A stretch of 64,000 nt of DNA from Anaerolineae bacterium (GTDB taxonomy: Bacteria > Chloroflexota > Anaerolineae > Aggregatilineales > Phototrophicaceae): contig JADLAY010000072.1 in the NCBI GenBank assembly GCA_020849765.1, positions 1 through 64,000 on the forward strand, given 5' to 3'. Below are positions 1 to 8,300 of this stretch, in pieces. The notes under the pieces are model-generated. The model saw only the letters and a program-made list of their open reading frames with translations, was not told the origin of the DNA and did not search any database. How positions within the stretch are numbered: position 1 is the first letter of the stretch; every line of letters starts with the position of its first letter. The translations under genes and the position numbers were made by a program.

Positions 1-529
1 CAGCCTCGCCAATAGCGACGTTGTCCGCGCCGATGAACATCGAGTAGTTCGGGTCGACCAGGTTGCGATCGAGCACGATCACCGGAATACAGCTATCCCA
101 CGCCTCTTTCACGACGGCGTTGAGCGGCGCTGCTTCGTTCGGCGAGATGATCAGCAGGTCGATGCCCTGCGTCAGCAGGTTCTCGACGTCGCTGACCTGA
201 TCGGCGTTGTCCTGGGCCGCATCCTGGAAGATCACCTCGAACTCCGGATAGGCCGCTGCGGCTGCCGCGATCTGGCTGTCCATCGCCTCGCGCCAGGGCT
301 CCGCGCGGTTCGCCTGTGACATGCCGATCACGTAGTGATCCTTCGCCTCTGGCAGCGGGCAGCCTGCCGGGAGCGGGCCATCAGCGCGCGCTGCTTCTTT
401 GACCGTCCCACCACCCAGAATATCGTCGGTGTAGGCTGTCCATCCGTCCTGGGCCGAAACAACAGTGAAACTTACGAGCAAAATAGCGATCATGAGCAAC
501 AGTATATGGACGAGAATACGCTTGTTCAT
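1..529 (-). CDS. Sugar ABC transporter substrate-binding protein (partial)
   Basis: This is the N-terminal part of a periplasmic-binding-protein-like sugar receptor; the gene leaves the window at base 1. Translation from the ATG at 527-529 gives a cleavable signal peptide (hydrophobic residues about 5-25, ending VVSAQ). The mature part contains the ribose/galactose-binding-protein style stretches YVIGMSQANRAEPW, DNADQVSDVENLL and GIDLLIISPNE. It is the last gene of the minus-strand operon, 141 bases after the permease stop, a spacing often seen before highly expressed receptor genes. A TAAGGA site lies a few bases before the ATG. The sugar is unknown; the neighbouring mutarotase hints at a deoxyhexose such as rhamnose. 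Confidence 0.9.
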   Translation of the reverse strand, partial: MNKRILVHILLLMIAILLVSFTVVSAQDGWTAYTDDILGGGTVKEAARADGPLPAGCPLPEAKDHYVIGMSQANRAEPWREAMDSQIAAAAAAYPEFEVIFQDAAQDNADQVSDVENLLTQGIDLLIISPNEAAPLNAVVKEAWDSCIPVIVLDRNLVDPNYSMFIGADNVAIGEA

Positions 530-599
530 ACTAATCCTTACTTCAAATATCCGGCGAAGAGTTCGCACTTGTTTATTTCCGTCGCACCTCCTTGCTCAA

Positions 600-613
600 C
601 TTGTCGAAACAAG
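600..613 (-). other. Small UUCG-type stem-loop before the receptor gene
   Basis: A perfect 5-bp stem closes a four-base TTCG loop when read on the minus strand (CTTGT-TTCG-ACAAG). It lies in the 141-base gap between the permease stop and the receptor start. Such hairpins often protect or set the abundance of receptor mRNA, but that role is inferred. Confidence 0.35.
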
Positions 614-670
614 CAGAACCGTATTCATGCGATGAAGACTACGATGTTGACCCGGAGGGATAATCCGTTG

Positions 671-2209
671 TTATTCAGCCGTGCGCGGCTGCAACCGCTG
701 CAGACCGACCGCCGCGACCACCAGCAACCCTTTCGTCACCAGTTGGACGTTGCTATTCACGTTGTTCAGGCTGAGCATGTTGTCGAGGATGCCGAGGATG
801 AAGGCACCGGCCACAGCCCCGATGATGGTGCCCTTGCCGCCGGAAAGACTGGCCCCGCCGATGACAACCGCAGCGATGGCATTGAGTTCATAACCGACCG
901 CCTCGTTCGGGCTGCCCTGGTTGAGCTGAGCCGCATGCAGGATGCCCGCCATCGACGCGAAAAAGCCGCACAGCATGAACGCGAAAATCTTGATGCGCGT
1001 CACGGCCACGCCGGACAGCCGCGCAGCCGTCTGATTGCCGCCGATGGCGTAGAGATGTCTTCCGAAGCCTGTGTAGTGCAAGATCAGCGCCATGATCGCG
1101 GCGACGACGAACATGATGATGGCGGGGACGGGAAACACCCCATTGATTCGTTCGCCGATGATCTCGAACAGCGGGTCGGCACCGCCGGGGCCGTAGGAGA
1201 TGGGCACCGCGATGTCGCTCGACCAGATATGCGCGATACCGCGGGCGATACTCAGCATCGCTAACGTGGTGACGAACGACGGAATCTTGAAGCGCTCCGA
1301 CGTCCAGCCGTTCCACCAGCCAATGAAAAGCCCCAGCCCCAGGATCAGCAGGATGGCGGGCGCTGCCGCGACCTGATCGCGCATGACGAGGAAGGCGACG
1401 CCGGTTGCCGTCAGCGCGACGACCGAGCCGACGGATAGGTCGATGCCGGCGATGATGATAACGAGGATCTGCCCGACGGCGAGGATGCCCGTCTCCGCCA
1501 CATCGCGCGAGACGTTGCTCAGGTTGCGCGTGCTCAAGAAGATGTTGGCGTCATTGCGAATCGGCGAAAAGATGACGGCCAGCGCAAAGACGATGATCAG
1601 GCCGAAAAAGCTCTGGAAGCGAAAGATGAAGGCGATGGCAGCGGACAGGCGCGGGCTCTCGCTCACGCGATCCCACTGTTGGCGCAGCCAGCTCCGCCCG
1701 CCCAGCGCACGCGTCGGCGAAGCGATGGCAGCCTCGGCGGGCTTGTAACTGAAGGCGATGAACAGCAACGCGGCGGATACAAAGAAGACCAACCAGAACC
1801 CGAAGCCGCTCGCCTGAGCCAACGGCGCGTCGACATATTGCCGATCCCGCGCCCAGAACAGGATGAAGTAAGCCATTGGCAGCAGGCTGGCGATCCGGAT
1901 CACCCACGTCGTGCCGGGGATGTGACCGGTGACACGCCACCAGACCGCGCCACCCGCCAGGATGGCGCCGAGCGGAATCAGGGCCAGCGCCCAACGCAGA
2001 TCCGTCAAGCCGTTCTGGAATGCCGCCGTCAATGGCGACGTCGCCGAAACCAGCAGCCCCAGGCCGGTGACCGCGTTGCCGGACTCGCTCATCCAGGGCA
2101 GCGCCACAAAGGTGATCAGGATCAAAGCCGCGCTTGCCAGCGCCAGAACGTCAGTCAACTCGAGTTGAAGGCGGGTCCTGGACTGAACGCTCGTGACTGT
2201 CGTACTCAT
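671..2209 (-). CDS. Sugar ABC transporter permease with extra N-terminal membrane region
   Basis: This is an inner-membrane permease of the ribose/xylose (RbsC/XylH, BPD_transp_2) family. The conserved core sits in the C-terminal two thirds, about residues 190-510, and includes the family signature GIDLSVGSVVAL and the later GGASLSGGKGTIIGA. At 512 residues it is far longer than the usual 320-390. The first ~170 residues add four or so hydrophobic segments (for example around 22-40, 73-90, 103-120 and 138-155) that RbsC lacks. Its ATG overlaps the ATPase stop as ATGA, so translation is probably coupled. It should pair with the ATPase and receptor of this operon. Confidence 0.93.
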   Translation of the reverse strand: MSTTVTSVQSRTRLQLELTDVLALASAALILITFVALPWMSESGNAVTGLGLLVSATSPLTAAFQNGLTDLRWALALIPLGAILAGGAVWWRVTGHIPGTTWVIRIASLLPMAYFILFWARDRQYVDAPLAQASGFGFWLVFFVSAALLFIAFSYKPAEAAIASPTRALGGRSWLRQQWDRVSESPRLSAAIAFIFRFQSFFGLIIVFALAVIFSPIRNDANIFLSTRNLSNVSRDVAETGILAVGQILVIIIAGIDLSVGSVVALTATGVAFLVMRDQVAAAPAILLILGLGLFIGWWNGWTSERFKIPSFVTTLAMLSIARGIAHIWSSDIAVPISYGPGGADPLFEIIGERINGVFPVPAIIMFVVAAIMALILHYTGFGRHLYAIGGNQTAARLSGVAVTRIKIFAFMLCGFFASMAGILHAAQLNQGSPNEAVGYELNAIAAVVIGGASLSGGKGTIIGAVAGAFILGILDNMLSLNNVNSNVQLVTKGLLVVAAVGLQRLQPRTAE

Positions 2210-3801
2210 AGTTTCACTTCCTCGTGCGTTGATGAGGGCTGATCGACCTGATCGTTAAAGCGGGTAGCGGCCTCCATGATCGCTTCCTGGTTGAATTCAT
2301 CGCGCGGAAACTCGCCCGTCAGGCGGCCATCGCATAAGACATAAATGCGGTCGCAAACAGCGAGCAGCTCTGGCATCTCGCTGGAGACGAGCAGGAAGGC
2401 GATCCCTTGTTTGGCCAGTTCGCTGACCAGGGCGTAGATTTCGGCTTTGGCGCCGACGTCGATGCCGCGCGTCGGCTCGTCGAGCAGGAACAACACGATC
2501 TCCGTCAGCAGGAATTTGCCCAGCACGACTTTCTGCTGGTTGCCGCCGCTCAGGTTCGCCACTTCCGTCTCGATGGTCGGCGTCTTGATGTTCAGTTCGC
2601 GGACGACCTCCTGCACCGCCTGCCGTTCGGCCCGCTGGTTGATGACCGCCAGGCGATTCATGAACCGGCGCAAAGCCGCCAGGCTCGCGTTCTCCGCCAC
2701 CGATCGCTCCAGCACCAGGCTCTGCTGCTTGCGATCTTCCGCAATCAGGCCGACGCCGCTGGCAATCGCCTCATTGGGCGAATGGAAATGCACCGGCTGG
2801 CCGTTCAGGAAGATGCCACCTGTCACCGACTCCGGCGGATACACGCCGAACAGCGCTTCCAGAAGCTGGGTCCGCCCGGCGCCCATCAGCCCGGAGATGC
2901 CGACGATCTCCCCCCGGCGCACCTGGATCGAGATGTCTTTCAGGATGTGATGGCGTCCCTGCACGTATGACAGGTTCTCGACGCGCAGCAGGACATCGCC
3001 GATGTCGACCGTCTCCTTCGGGTAGAGCACCTCGAGGTCGCGCCCGACCATCAGGTTGATCAGCTTGCGCCGGGTCAGCTTCTGCGTCAGTTCGGAACCG
3101 ATCATGCGCCCATCGCGCAGCACGGTGATCCGGTCGGCCACGGCGAAGACTTCGTCCAGCCGGTGCGAGATGTAGATGACCGCGACGTTACGCTGTCGCA
3201 GCCCGCGAATGACCTGGAACAGATAGCCGACTTCAGACTCGGTCAGCGCGGAGGTTGGCTCATCCATGATGATGATGCGTGAGTTCAGGCTGAGCGCCTT
3301 AGCGATTTCGACCAACTGCTGCTGGCCCACGCGCAACTGCCCCACCATGCGATTGGTGTCGATATCCAGCCCCAGGTCGCTCATCAGTTTTTCCGCCGCC
3401 TGGCGCATGGCACGCCGGTCGATCACACCAAAGCGCGTCTTGAATTCGCGCCCCAGGAAGATGTTCTCGTAGACCGTCAGCTCCGAGACCAGATTTAGCT
3501 CCTGATGAATCATGGCGATGCCCGCGTTCTGCGCATCGCGGGTATCGTGGAAGGCGACGACCTGATCCTCCATCAGCATCTGGCCGCCATAGTCCGTGTA
3601 GGTGCCGCTCATGATCTTCATGAGCGTCGATTTGCCCGCGCCATTCTCGCCGACGAGGCCATGGACCTCGCCCGCGTGCAGGTCAAAAGACACGTTATCG
3701 AGCGCGGTCACGCCGGGAAAGCGCTTGGTGATCTCGCGCATGCTCAGGATGACAGGCACATCCTGAGCGGCACCATCTGTTGACGACGATATGTTCACCA
3801 T
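2206..3801 (-). CDS. Sugar ABC transporter ATP-binding protein, two ATPase domains
   Basis: This is a cytoplasmic ATPase of the RbsA/MglA/XylG type, 531 residues, with two tandem nucleotide-binding domains. The first has a complete P-loop (GENGAGKST near residue 54), a Walker B ending IIMDEPTSAL and an H-loop ISHRLDE. The second has the relaxed P-loop SGLMGAGRTQ typical of the family, the signature LSGGNQQKVVLGK and LLDEPTRGIDVG. It begins 10 bases after the LacI gene stop and overlaps the permease start by four bases. Gene order and family together show that it energises import of a monosaccharide. Confidence 0.95.
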   Translation of the reverse strand: MVNISSSTDGAAQDVPVILSMREITKRFPGVTALDNVSFDLHAGEVHGLVGENGAGKSTLMKIMSGTYTDYGGQMLMEDQVVAFHDTRDAQNAGIAMIHQELNLVSELTVYENIFLGREFKTRFGVIDRRAMRQAAEKLMSDLGLDIDTNRMVGQLRVGQQQLVEIAKALSLNSRIIIMDEPTSALTESEVGYLFQVIRGLRQRNVAVIYISHRLDEVFAVADRITVLRDGRMIGSELTQKLTRRKLINLMVGRDLEVLYPKETVDIGDVLLRVENLSYVQGRHHILKDISIQVRRGEIVGISGLMGAGRTQLLEALFGVYPPESVTGGIFLNGQPVHFHSPNEAIASGVGLIAEDRKQQSLVLERSVAENASLAALRRFMNRLAVINQRAERQAVQEVVRELNIKTPTIETEVANLSGGNQQKVVLGKFLLTEIVLFLLDEPTRGIDVGAKAEIYALVSELAKQGIAFLLVSSEMPELLAVCDRIYVLCDGRLTGEFPRDEFNQEAIMEAATRFNDQVDQPSSTHEEVKL

Positions 3802-3811
3802 TTTCTCTACC

Positions 3812-4828
3812 CTAGTTCCTCAACTGTGCGCCGCACGACTCGCGCACCACCAGGCGCGTCTGCAAGGTCATGGTGCGATACGGCGCTTCCGGATCGGCCA
3901 GGCGTCGCAGCAGCAGGTGCACCGCTTCTTGCCCCAGCTCATAGGTGGGCTGTGAGACAGCCGTCAGCGGCGAATACAGATCGCCCGACCACGGCATGTC
4001 GTCGAAGCCGACCAGTGCGATGTCTTCGGGCACGCGAATGCGCAGCTCACGCAGGGCACGCAGCGTTCCCAGCGTCATCAGGTTGTTGGCGACGAAGATC
4101 GCATCCGGCGGATCGCCGTTGGTCACCAGATCACTGGTCAACCGGTAGCCACTCTCCATCTTGAAATCGCCGCTTCGAATCAGGTGCTCGTCAATCGGTA
4201 AGCCCGCAGCCATCAGCGCATTGCGATAGCCCTGGTTACGATCGCGGCCTGTTTGCACGTAGGCCGGGCCGCCGATCAGGGCGATGCGCCGGTGACCGAG
4301 TTCGATCAGGTGCGTGACCGCCTCCTGTGCCCCACGCACGTTATCGACCAGCACGGCGTCCATGTTGCCACTGACGAGGACGCGGTCGAGCAAAATGATC
4401 GGGATGCCGGTCTTGCTCAGTTGCAGGATGTCGTCGGCCTGATTGCAGTGGCAGGGCACAATGATAAGTCCCGCCACGCGCTCCGCTTCCATGACGCGCA
4501 AATACATGGCCTGTTTGGACAGATCCTCGTTGGAATTGCAGAGGATGACGTTCATCTGGCGCGCGTAGGCCGCATCTTCTACACCGCCGATGACCGAGAT
4601 GAAATAGGGGTTCTGGATGTCCGAGATGATCAGGCCGATCACATTGCTCGACTGCGCGCGCAACCGACGCGCATCCCGGTTGGGCTGGTAGCCAAGCGTG
4701 CTGACGGCTTCCATGACACGCGAGCGCAGATTGTCATCGACGTGAGGATTGTTGTTCAAAACGCGCGAAACCGTGGCATTGGATACCCCGGCACGCTCCG
4801 CGACGTCCTTAATCGTGGGTCTCGTCAT
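3812..4828 (-). CDS. LacI-family transcriptional regulator
   Basis: This 338-residue regulator has an N-terminal LacI helix-turn-helix (TIKDVAERAGVSNATVSRVL) and a hinge helix around residues 50-60 (GYQPNRDARRLRAQ). The rest is a periplasmic-binding-like sensor domain. It is the first gene of the sugar transporter operon and precedes the ATPase by 10 bases. Two copies of the 12-base motif AATCGTTTTCTT lie in its upstream region, one centred on a GAAA-CG-TTTC palindrome just downstream of the predicted promoter. This arrangement implies autoregulation and repression of the transporter until the sugar binds. The effector is unknown. Confidence 0.94.
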   Translation of the reverse strand: MTRPTIKDVAERAGVSNATVSRVLNNNPHVDDNLRSRVMEAVSTLGYQPNRDARRLRAQSSNVIGLIISDIQNPYFISVIGGVEDAAYARQMNVILCNSNEDLSKQAMYLRVMEAERVAGLIIVPCHCNQADDILQLSKTGIPIILLDRVLVSGNMDAVLVDNVRGAQEAVTHLIELGHRRIALIGGPAYVQTGRDRNQGYRNALMAAGLPIDEHLIRSGDFKMESGYRLTSDLVTNGDPPDAIFVANNLMTLGTLRALRELRIRVPEDIALVGFDDMPWSGDLYSPLTAVSQPTYELGQEAVHLLLRRLADPEAPYRTMTLQTRLVVRESCGAQLRN

Positions 4829-4843
4829 AAGTAATAGTCCGTA

Positions 4844-4857
4844 GTAATCGTTTTCTT
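4844..4857 (-). promoter_or_regulatory. Second LacI-type operator copy
   Basis: GTAATCGTTTTCTT lies 15 bases upstream of the lacI-family ATG. It repeats the 12 bases AATCGTTTTCTT found at 4986-4997, 140 bases away. The central 12 bases are an imperfect palindrome about CG, as in LacI-family sites. Two spaced copies would allow looping by a tetramer. Confidence 0.5.
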
Positions 4858-4983
4858 GCAGCAGCCTGATAGGATCGCAATATTGCTACGAATGCGCCAG
4901 AAACGAGACGTGAAACGCCAGTAAATATGTCACCACGGCCCGATTTTCAGACTTCAGAGGGGGTGCGGAGAAAAATCGGGGGA

Positions 4984-4997
4984 GAAATCGTTTTCTT
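4984..4997 (-). promoter_or_regulatory. Probable LacI-family operator at the transcription start
   Basis: GAAATCGTTTTC is a 12-base palindrome with 10 symmetric positions and a central CG, matching the general GAAAnCGnTTTC form of LacI-family operators. It begins just downstream of the -10 box at 5005-5010, so a bound repressor would block initiation. Confidence 0.62.
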
Positions 4998-5004
4998 CAA
5001 AATC

Positions 5005-5033
5005 AATGTAGTGCAAAATGTAATGCTTGTCAA
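5005..5033 (-). promoter_or_regulatory. Sigma-70 promoter of the sugar operon
   Basis: Read on the minus strand, a perfect TTGACA (5028-5033) is followed after exactly 17 bases by TACATT (5005-5010). The expected start is near 4998. The surrounding 334-base gap (4829-5162) otherwise holds the two operator copies and no reading frame that I credit. Confidence 0.72.
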
Positions 5034-5162
5034 GCAGTCGTAGGGCAGGCTTTCAACGAACGCCGTGGCCTGTTCAAAGCGTAAAAACGGCGCAGTTACC
5101 GAGAGCGTGAGATGCTCCGGTCGACTGCACCGTCTGCGCCATACTTGCCGGTTGTAGAGCGC

Positions 5163-5486
5163 TCAGTCGATGTGAAAAACCTCTTCCATCTGGATCAACA
5201 TCTGATCCGGATGCGCGCCCGGCGGTAGCTCAAAGAAGGACGACATCATCGCCTGCCAGCGCGCATTGACTTCCCTCTTGCGCATGGCCGCCTGGGCCGC
5301 CTCCAGCGACTCTGGCGTTTCAAAGTAGCCGAACAGCAGCCCGTCATCGCGCATGAAGAGCGAGTAATTGTGCCAGCCCGTCGCTTTGAGCGCTTCCTGC
5401 ATCTCAGGCCACACGTTGCGATGATGGTGCTTGTACTCTTCGATGACTTCCTGCTTGACCTTCAGAATGAAGCCAATCCGTTTCAT
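5163..5486 (-). CDS. rhaM: L-rhamnose mutarotase-like protein
   Basis: This 107-residue protein of the RhaM/YiiL family should speed interconversion of the anomers of L-rhamnose or a related 6-deoxy sugar in the cytoplasm. Family landmarks are visible: EEYKHHHRNVWPEM near residues 15-30, the HNYSLF strand, and a C-terminal EEVFHID resembling the E. coli ending. The ATG at 5486 follows a good GAGGG ribosome site six bases away; an upstream in-frame ATG lacks one. The gene lies on the same strand upstream of the LacI operon, but the operon promoter is between them, so they may be separate transcripts. Its presence suggests a rhamnose-like substrate for the transporter. Confidence 0.88.
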   Translation of the reverse strand: MKRIGFILKVKQEVIEEYKHHHRNVWPEMQEALKATGWHNYSLFMRDDGLLFGYFETPESLEAAQAAMRKREVNARWQAMMSSFFELPPGAHPDQMLIQMEEVFHID

Positions 5487-5655
5487 GATTCCCTCTAGCC
5501 GATCGTGTCCACATGGCGCGCCGTCTTTGGCGCGCATTCCCGATGCTTAAACGTTGACAGGATCACCGCTAATTTTCAAGCGTGAATCGGCAGCAGCGAT
5601 CCGGCATACGACTTCCAGAGCCATGGCAGCCGCTTTCATGAGCATCTCAGATCGC

Positions 5656-5690
5656 TGAAAACTGTTTCCACTGAGCGGAAAAACCGGTTT
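5656..5690. promoter_or_regulatory. Palindromes in the rhaM/iclR divergent region
   Basis: TGAAAACTGTTTCCA (5656-5670) is a near-perfect 15-base palindrome resembling IclR/KdgR-type boxes. AAACCGGTTT (5681-5690) is a perfect 10-base palindrome just after it. Both lie between the divergent rhaM and IclR genes and could be operators for the IclR regulator. No convincing -35/-10 pair was identified here. Confidence 0.4.
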
Positions 5691-5754
5691 ACAGCCGCGC
5701 GCGCCCTATAGTATCTTTCATTCAAAACATTGTGGTTGCTATGGTCGTGTTTTT

Positions 5755-6510
5755 ATGAACACCATTATTCGTCGTTCCTTCGCCCTGTTGGAAACGATGG
5801 CCACCGCCGATACAAGCCTCGGTATCACCGAGCTTGCCGCGGCCAATAATCTGCCGCTGAGCACCAGCCATCGCCTGCTCAAGACGCTGCAAGAGCTGGG
5901 CTACGTCGAGCAAGACCCGGACACGCATAAATACACGCTCGGCGTTCGCTTTCTCAATCTGCGCGGCGCGGTCATTCGCCAGATCAACCTGGCAGCCATC
6001 GCCATGCCGATCATGAAAGCGCTGATGCAGCGCGTCAACGAGACGGTTCACCTGGCCGTCATGAGTGAGGGCGAGATCGTCTACATCGAGCGCGTCGAGG
6101 GCCTGCAAACCCAGGGCATGTACACCCGCATCGGCAAGCGCGCGCCTGCGCATTCAACCGCGCTGGGCAAAGTCATGCTCGCCTACATGCCGGAAGAAGT
6201 GCGTCAGGAAGTCGTCACCAAACGCGGACTGCCTCGCTTTTCACCGACGACCATCACGACCGCCGAAGAGCTTGAGCGCGAAGTCGAGCGTATTCGCGCA
6301 CGCGGCTACGCTACGGATAACGGCGAGACTGGCGAGCGCGTGCGCTGCCTGGCCGCGGCCCTGCGCGATTTCACCGGGCAGACGGTCGCAGCGCTCAGCA
6401 TCTCCGCGCCTGAGGAGCGCATGCCCGCCAAGCGCGACGCGGAGCTGAGCGAAGCCGTGTGTAAGGCCGCGCGCATGATTTCACAGAAGTTAGGGTACAT
6501 CGACGATTAG
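5755..6510 (+). CDS. IclR-family transcriptional regulator
   Basis: This 251-residue protein has an N-terminal winged helix (residues about 5-65, with LGITELAAANNLPLSTSHRLLKTL) and a C-terminal IclR effector domain of about 180 residues (for example SEGEIVYIERVEG and APAHSTALGKVMLAYM). Such regulators sense small organic acids or sugar acids and control catabolic genes. It is divergent from rhaM and directly upstream of the SBP_bac_5 importer, aldolase and lyase genes, so it probably controls that set and itself. The ATG at 5755 has no strong ribosome site. Confidence 0.93.
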   Translation: MNTIIRRSFALLETMATADTSLGITELAAANNLPLSTSHRLLKTLQELGYVEQDPDTHKYTLGVRFLNLRGAVIRQINLAAIAMPIMKALMQRVNETVHLAVMSEGEIVYIERVEGLQTQGMYTRIGKRAPAHSTALGKVMLAYMPEEVRQEVVTKRGLPRFSPTTITTAEELEREVERIRARGYATDNGETGERVRCLAAALRDFTGQTVAALSISAPEERMPAKRDAELSEAVCKAARMISQKLGYIDD

Positions 6511-6632
6511 CGTCGTTCGAAGTCCTTCTTCCCGCTTGCAGTTCGAACAAAGCGAAGGAGGTGAAACGGGATATTCGCGAATGGGAGATTGCATTCGGTA
6601 TTGCTGATCACGTTGAAGGAGACAAAGATAAG

Positions 6633-8210
6633 ATGGCAAAGAAGTTTCTCGTATTCTTGTTCTTACTGGCGATTTTCACCCTCACAATCGCGCCCGTGAG
6701 TGCTCAGGGCGGCGGCGGTGGCACGCTGATCGGCGCCTTCGATGTCGGGCCGGGTGGCGCGCCCAAGGTCATCCCGTTCATGGACACTGCCGGTCGTACC
6801 TGGCTGTCGAAGATCTGGTCACCGCTGACGACCCTGTCCCCCGATACGAGCGGTGTCGCGCCGTCGCTGGCGACGAGCTGGTCGGCCAATGACGACTACA
6901 CCGTGTGGACGTTCAACCTTCGCGAAGGCGTCCTCTGGCACGATGGCGAACCCTTCACCGCGAGTGATGTGGTGTTCTCACTCAATCTCGCGCTCAATCC
7001 CGACGCTGCGACCCAGTTCTCATCATTCTCATCGCTGTCGGCTGAGAACGTTGCCAGCGTCACCGCCATCGACGATCTAACAGTCGAAATCGCGCTGACC
7101 GAGCCGAATCCGCGCCTGCCGTTCTTCACGATCTTCCTCTGGGTGCTGCCTGAACACGCGCTCAGCGACATGAATCCGGCAGACTACCAGAACACCGACT
7201 GGTTCTTCACCAACCCGATCGGCACCGGCCCGTTCATGCACGATGAATACGTCGCCGATCAGTTCTGGGCACTGGTGCCGAATCCCAACTACTGGGACGG
7301 CGCGCCCAAGCTTGACCGCCTGATCAACCGCTACTTCGAAGACGAGACCTCGGCCATCCTGGCCCTGGAAAGCGGCGAGATTCAGTTCACCTATGCCAGC
7401 GGCGACGTGGCCCTGCGCCTCGGTGAAGATGAGAACTTCGATCTGTATCAGGGCCCGTCGGGCGTGACCAACTACTTCATCTTCAACTATCGCGACCCGA
7501 TCTTCCAGGATGTGCGCGTGCGCCAGGCGTTCCTGTATGCCATCGACCGCCAGGCGATTGCGGAAACCGTGCTGCAGGGCACCGCGCAGGTCGTGCCGTG
7601 CCTGGCTGGCTTCCCAAGCATGTGGCCGGATGCCTCTGAACTGAACGACTACGCCTACAATCCCGACATGGCGCGCCAACTGCTGGATGAGGCCGGTTGG
7701 GATTACTCGCGCAACGTCGAAATCGCGACCTACTACAACAACCAGTTCCACAACGATGCCATGGCGGCGCAGCAGGCGTTCCTGGCCGATGTGGGCGTGC
7801 AGGTCACCCCGCTGCCGCAGGACGTCCCCACCTACAACTCGTACTTCTACACCGGCGAAGGCTGGGACATCTCCTATCGTGGCATCGGCGTCACCTTGGG
7901 CAACTTCCCGTTCAACTTCTACGTGGCGGGCGGTTTTGATACGACCGATGGCGAGCCGCTCATGGGTATGGCCTTCCCCGAGCTTGACGACCTGATCGCC
8001 AAGGCGCGCGTCGAAAGCGATCCCGATACCTACGTCGGGCTGCTGCAGGACATCTGCAAGTTCCAGAACCAGAACGCCACCGAGGGTTACATGTGGACGG
8101 CGGTTCGTTTTGGTGTGGGTTCCAGCAGCCTCCAGGACTTCTACTGGTTCCCGGCTGGCGGCGGTGGCCCCTATGAAGATCATCCAGAACTCTGGAGTGT
8201 GAGCAGCTAA
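6633..8210 (+). CDS. ABC transporter substrate-binding protein, peptide/SBP_bac_5 family
   Basis: This is an exported receptor of 525 residues in the DppA/OppA-like family 5. The ATG at 6633 starts a signal peptide (Lys-Lys, hydrophobic core, cut after about PVSAQ) followed by a Gly-rich linker. An in-frame ATG at 6561 would bury the signal sequence and is rejected; AAGGAG precedes 6633. The core shows the family stretches LREGVLWHDGEPFTASDVVF and RQAFLYAIDRQAI. Family 5 receptors bind peptides but also oligosaccharides and, in SatABCD-type systems, sialic acid. The last fits the lyase, epimerase and sialidase genes nearby, but the ligand cannot be read from sequence. Confidence 0.93.
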   Translation: MAKKFLVFLFLLAIFTLTIAPVSAQGGGGGTLIGAFDVGPGGAPKVIPFMDTAGRTWLSKIWSPLTTLSPDTSGVAPSLATSWSANDDYTVWTFNLREGVLWHDGEPFTASDVVFSLNLALNPDAATQFSSFSSLSAENVASVTAIDDLTVEIALTEPNPRLPFFTIFLWVLPEHALSDMNPADYQNTDWFFTNPIGTGPFMHDEYVADQFWALVPNPNYWDGAPKLDRLINRYFEDETSAILALESGEIQFTYASGDVALRLGEDENFDLYQGPSGVTNYFIFNYRDPIFQDVRVRQAFLYAIDRQAIAETVLQGTAQVVPCLAGFPSMWPDASELNDYAYNPDMARQLLDEAGWDYSRNVEIATYYNNQFHNDAMAAQQAFLADVGVQVTPLPQDVPTYNSYFYTGEGWDISYRGIGVTLGNFPFNFYVAGGFDTTDGEPLMGMAFPELDDLIAKARVESDPDTYVGLLQDICKFQNQNATEGYMWTAVRFGVGSSSLQDFYWFPAGGGGPYEDHPELWSVSS

Positions 8211-8222
8211 CTGCTCGCGATC

Positions 8223-8250
8223 CTGGGGCAAGGCGCTATCCTTGCCCCAG
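8223..8250 (+). other. Intercistronic hairpin after the receptor gene
   Basis: CTGGGGCAAGG and CCTTGCCCCAG form a perfect 11-bp stem with a six-base loop, 12 bases after the receptor stop. No run of T follows, so it is more likely an mRNA-stabilising element that raises receptor mRNA above permease mRNA than a terminator. Confidence 0.6.
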
Positions 8251-8300
8251 ACTGATGCCTCGTCGATCAGAGTTAGGGATGCACTGCAGGAGCAACGCCC

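Noticed and set aside
8223..8250. Rho-independent terminator after the family 5 receptor gene
   Set aside because: The stem is strong but no T-run follows, and the permease genes downstream need the transcript. I list it as an intercistronic hairpin.
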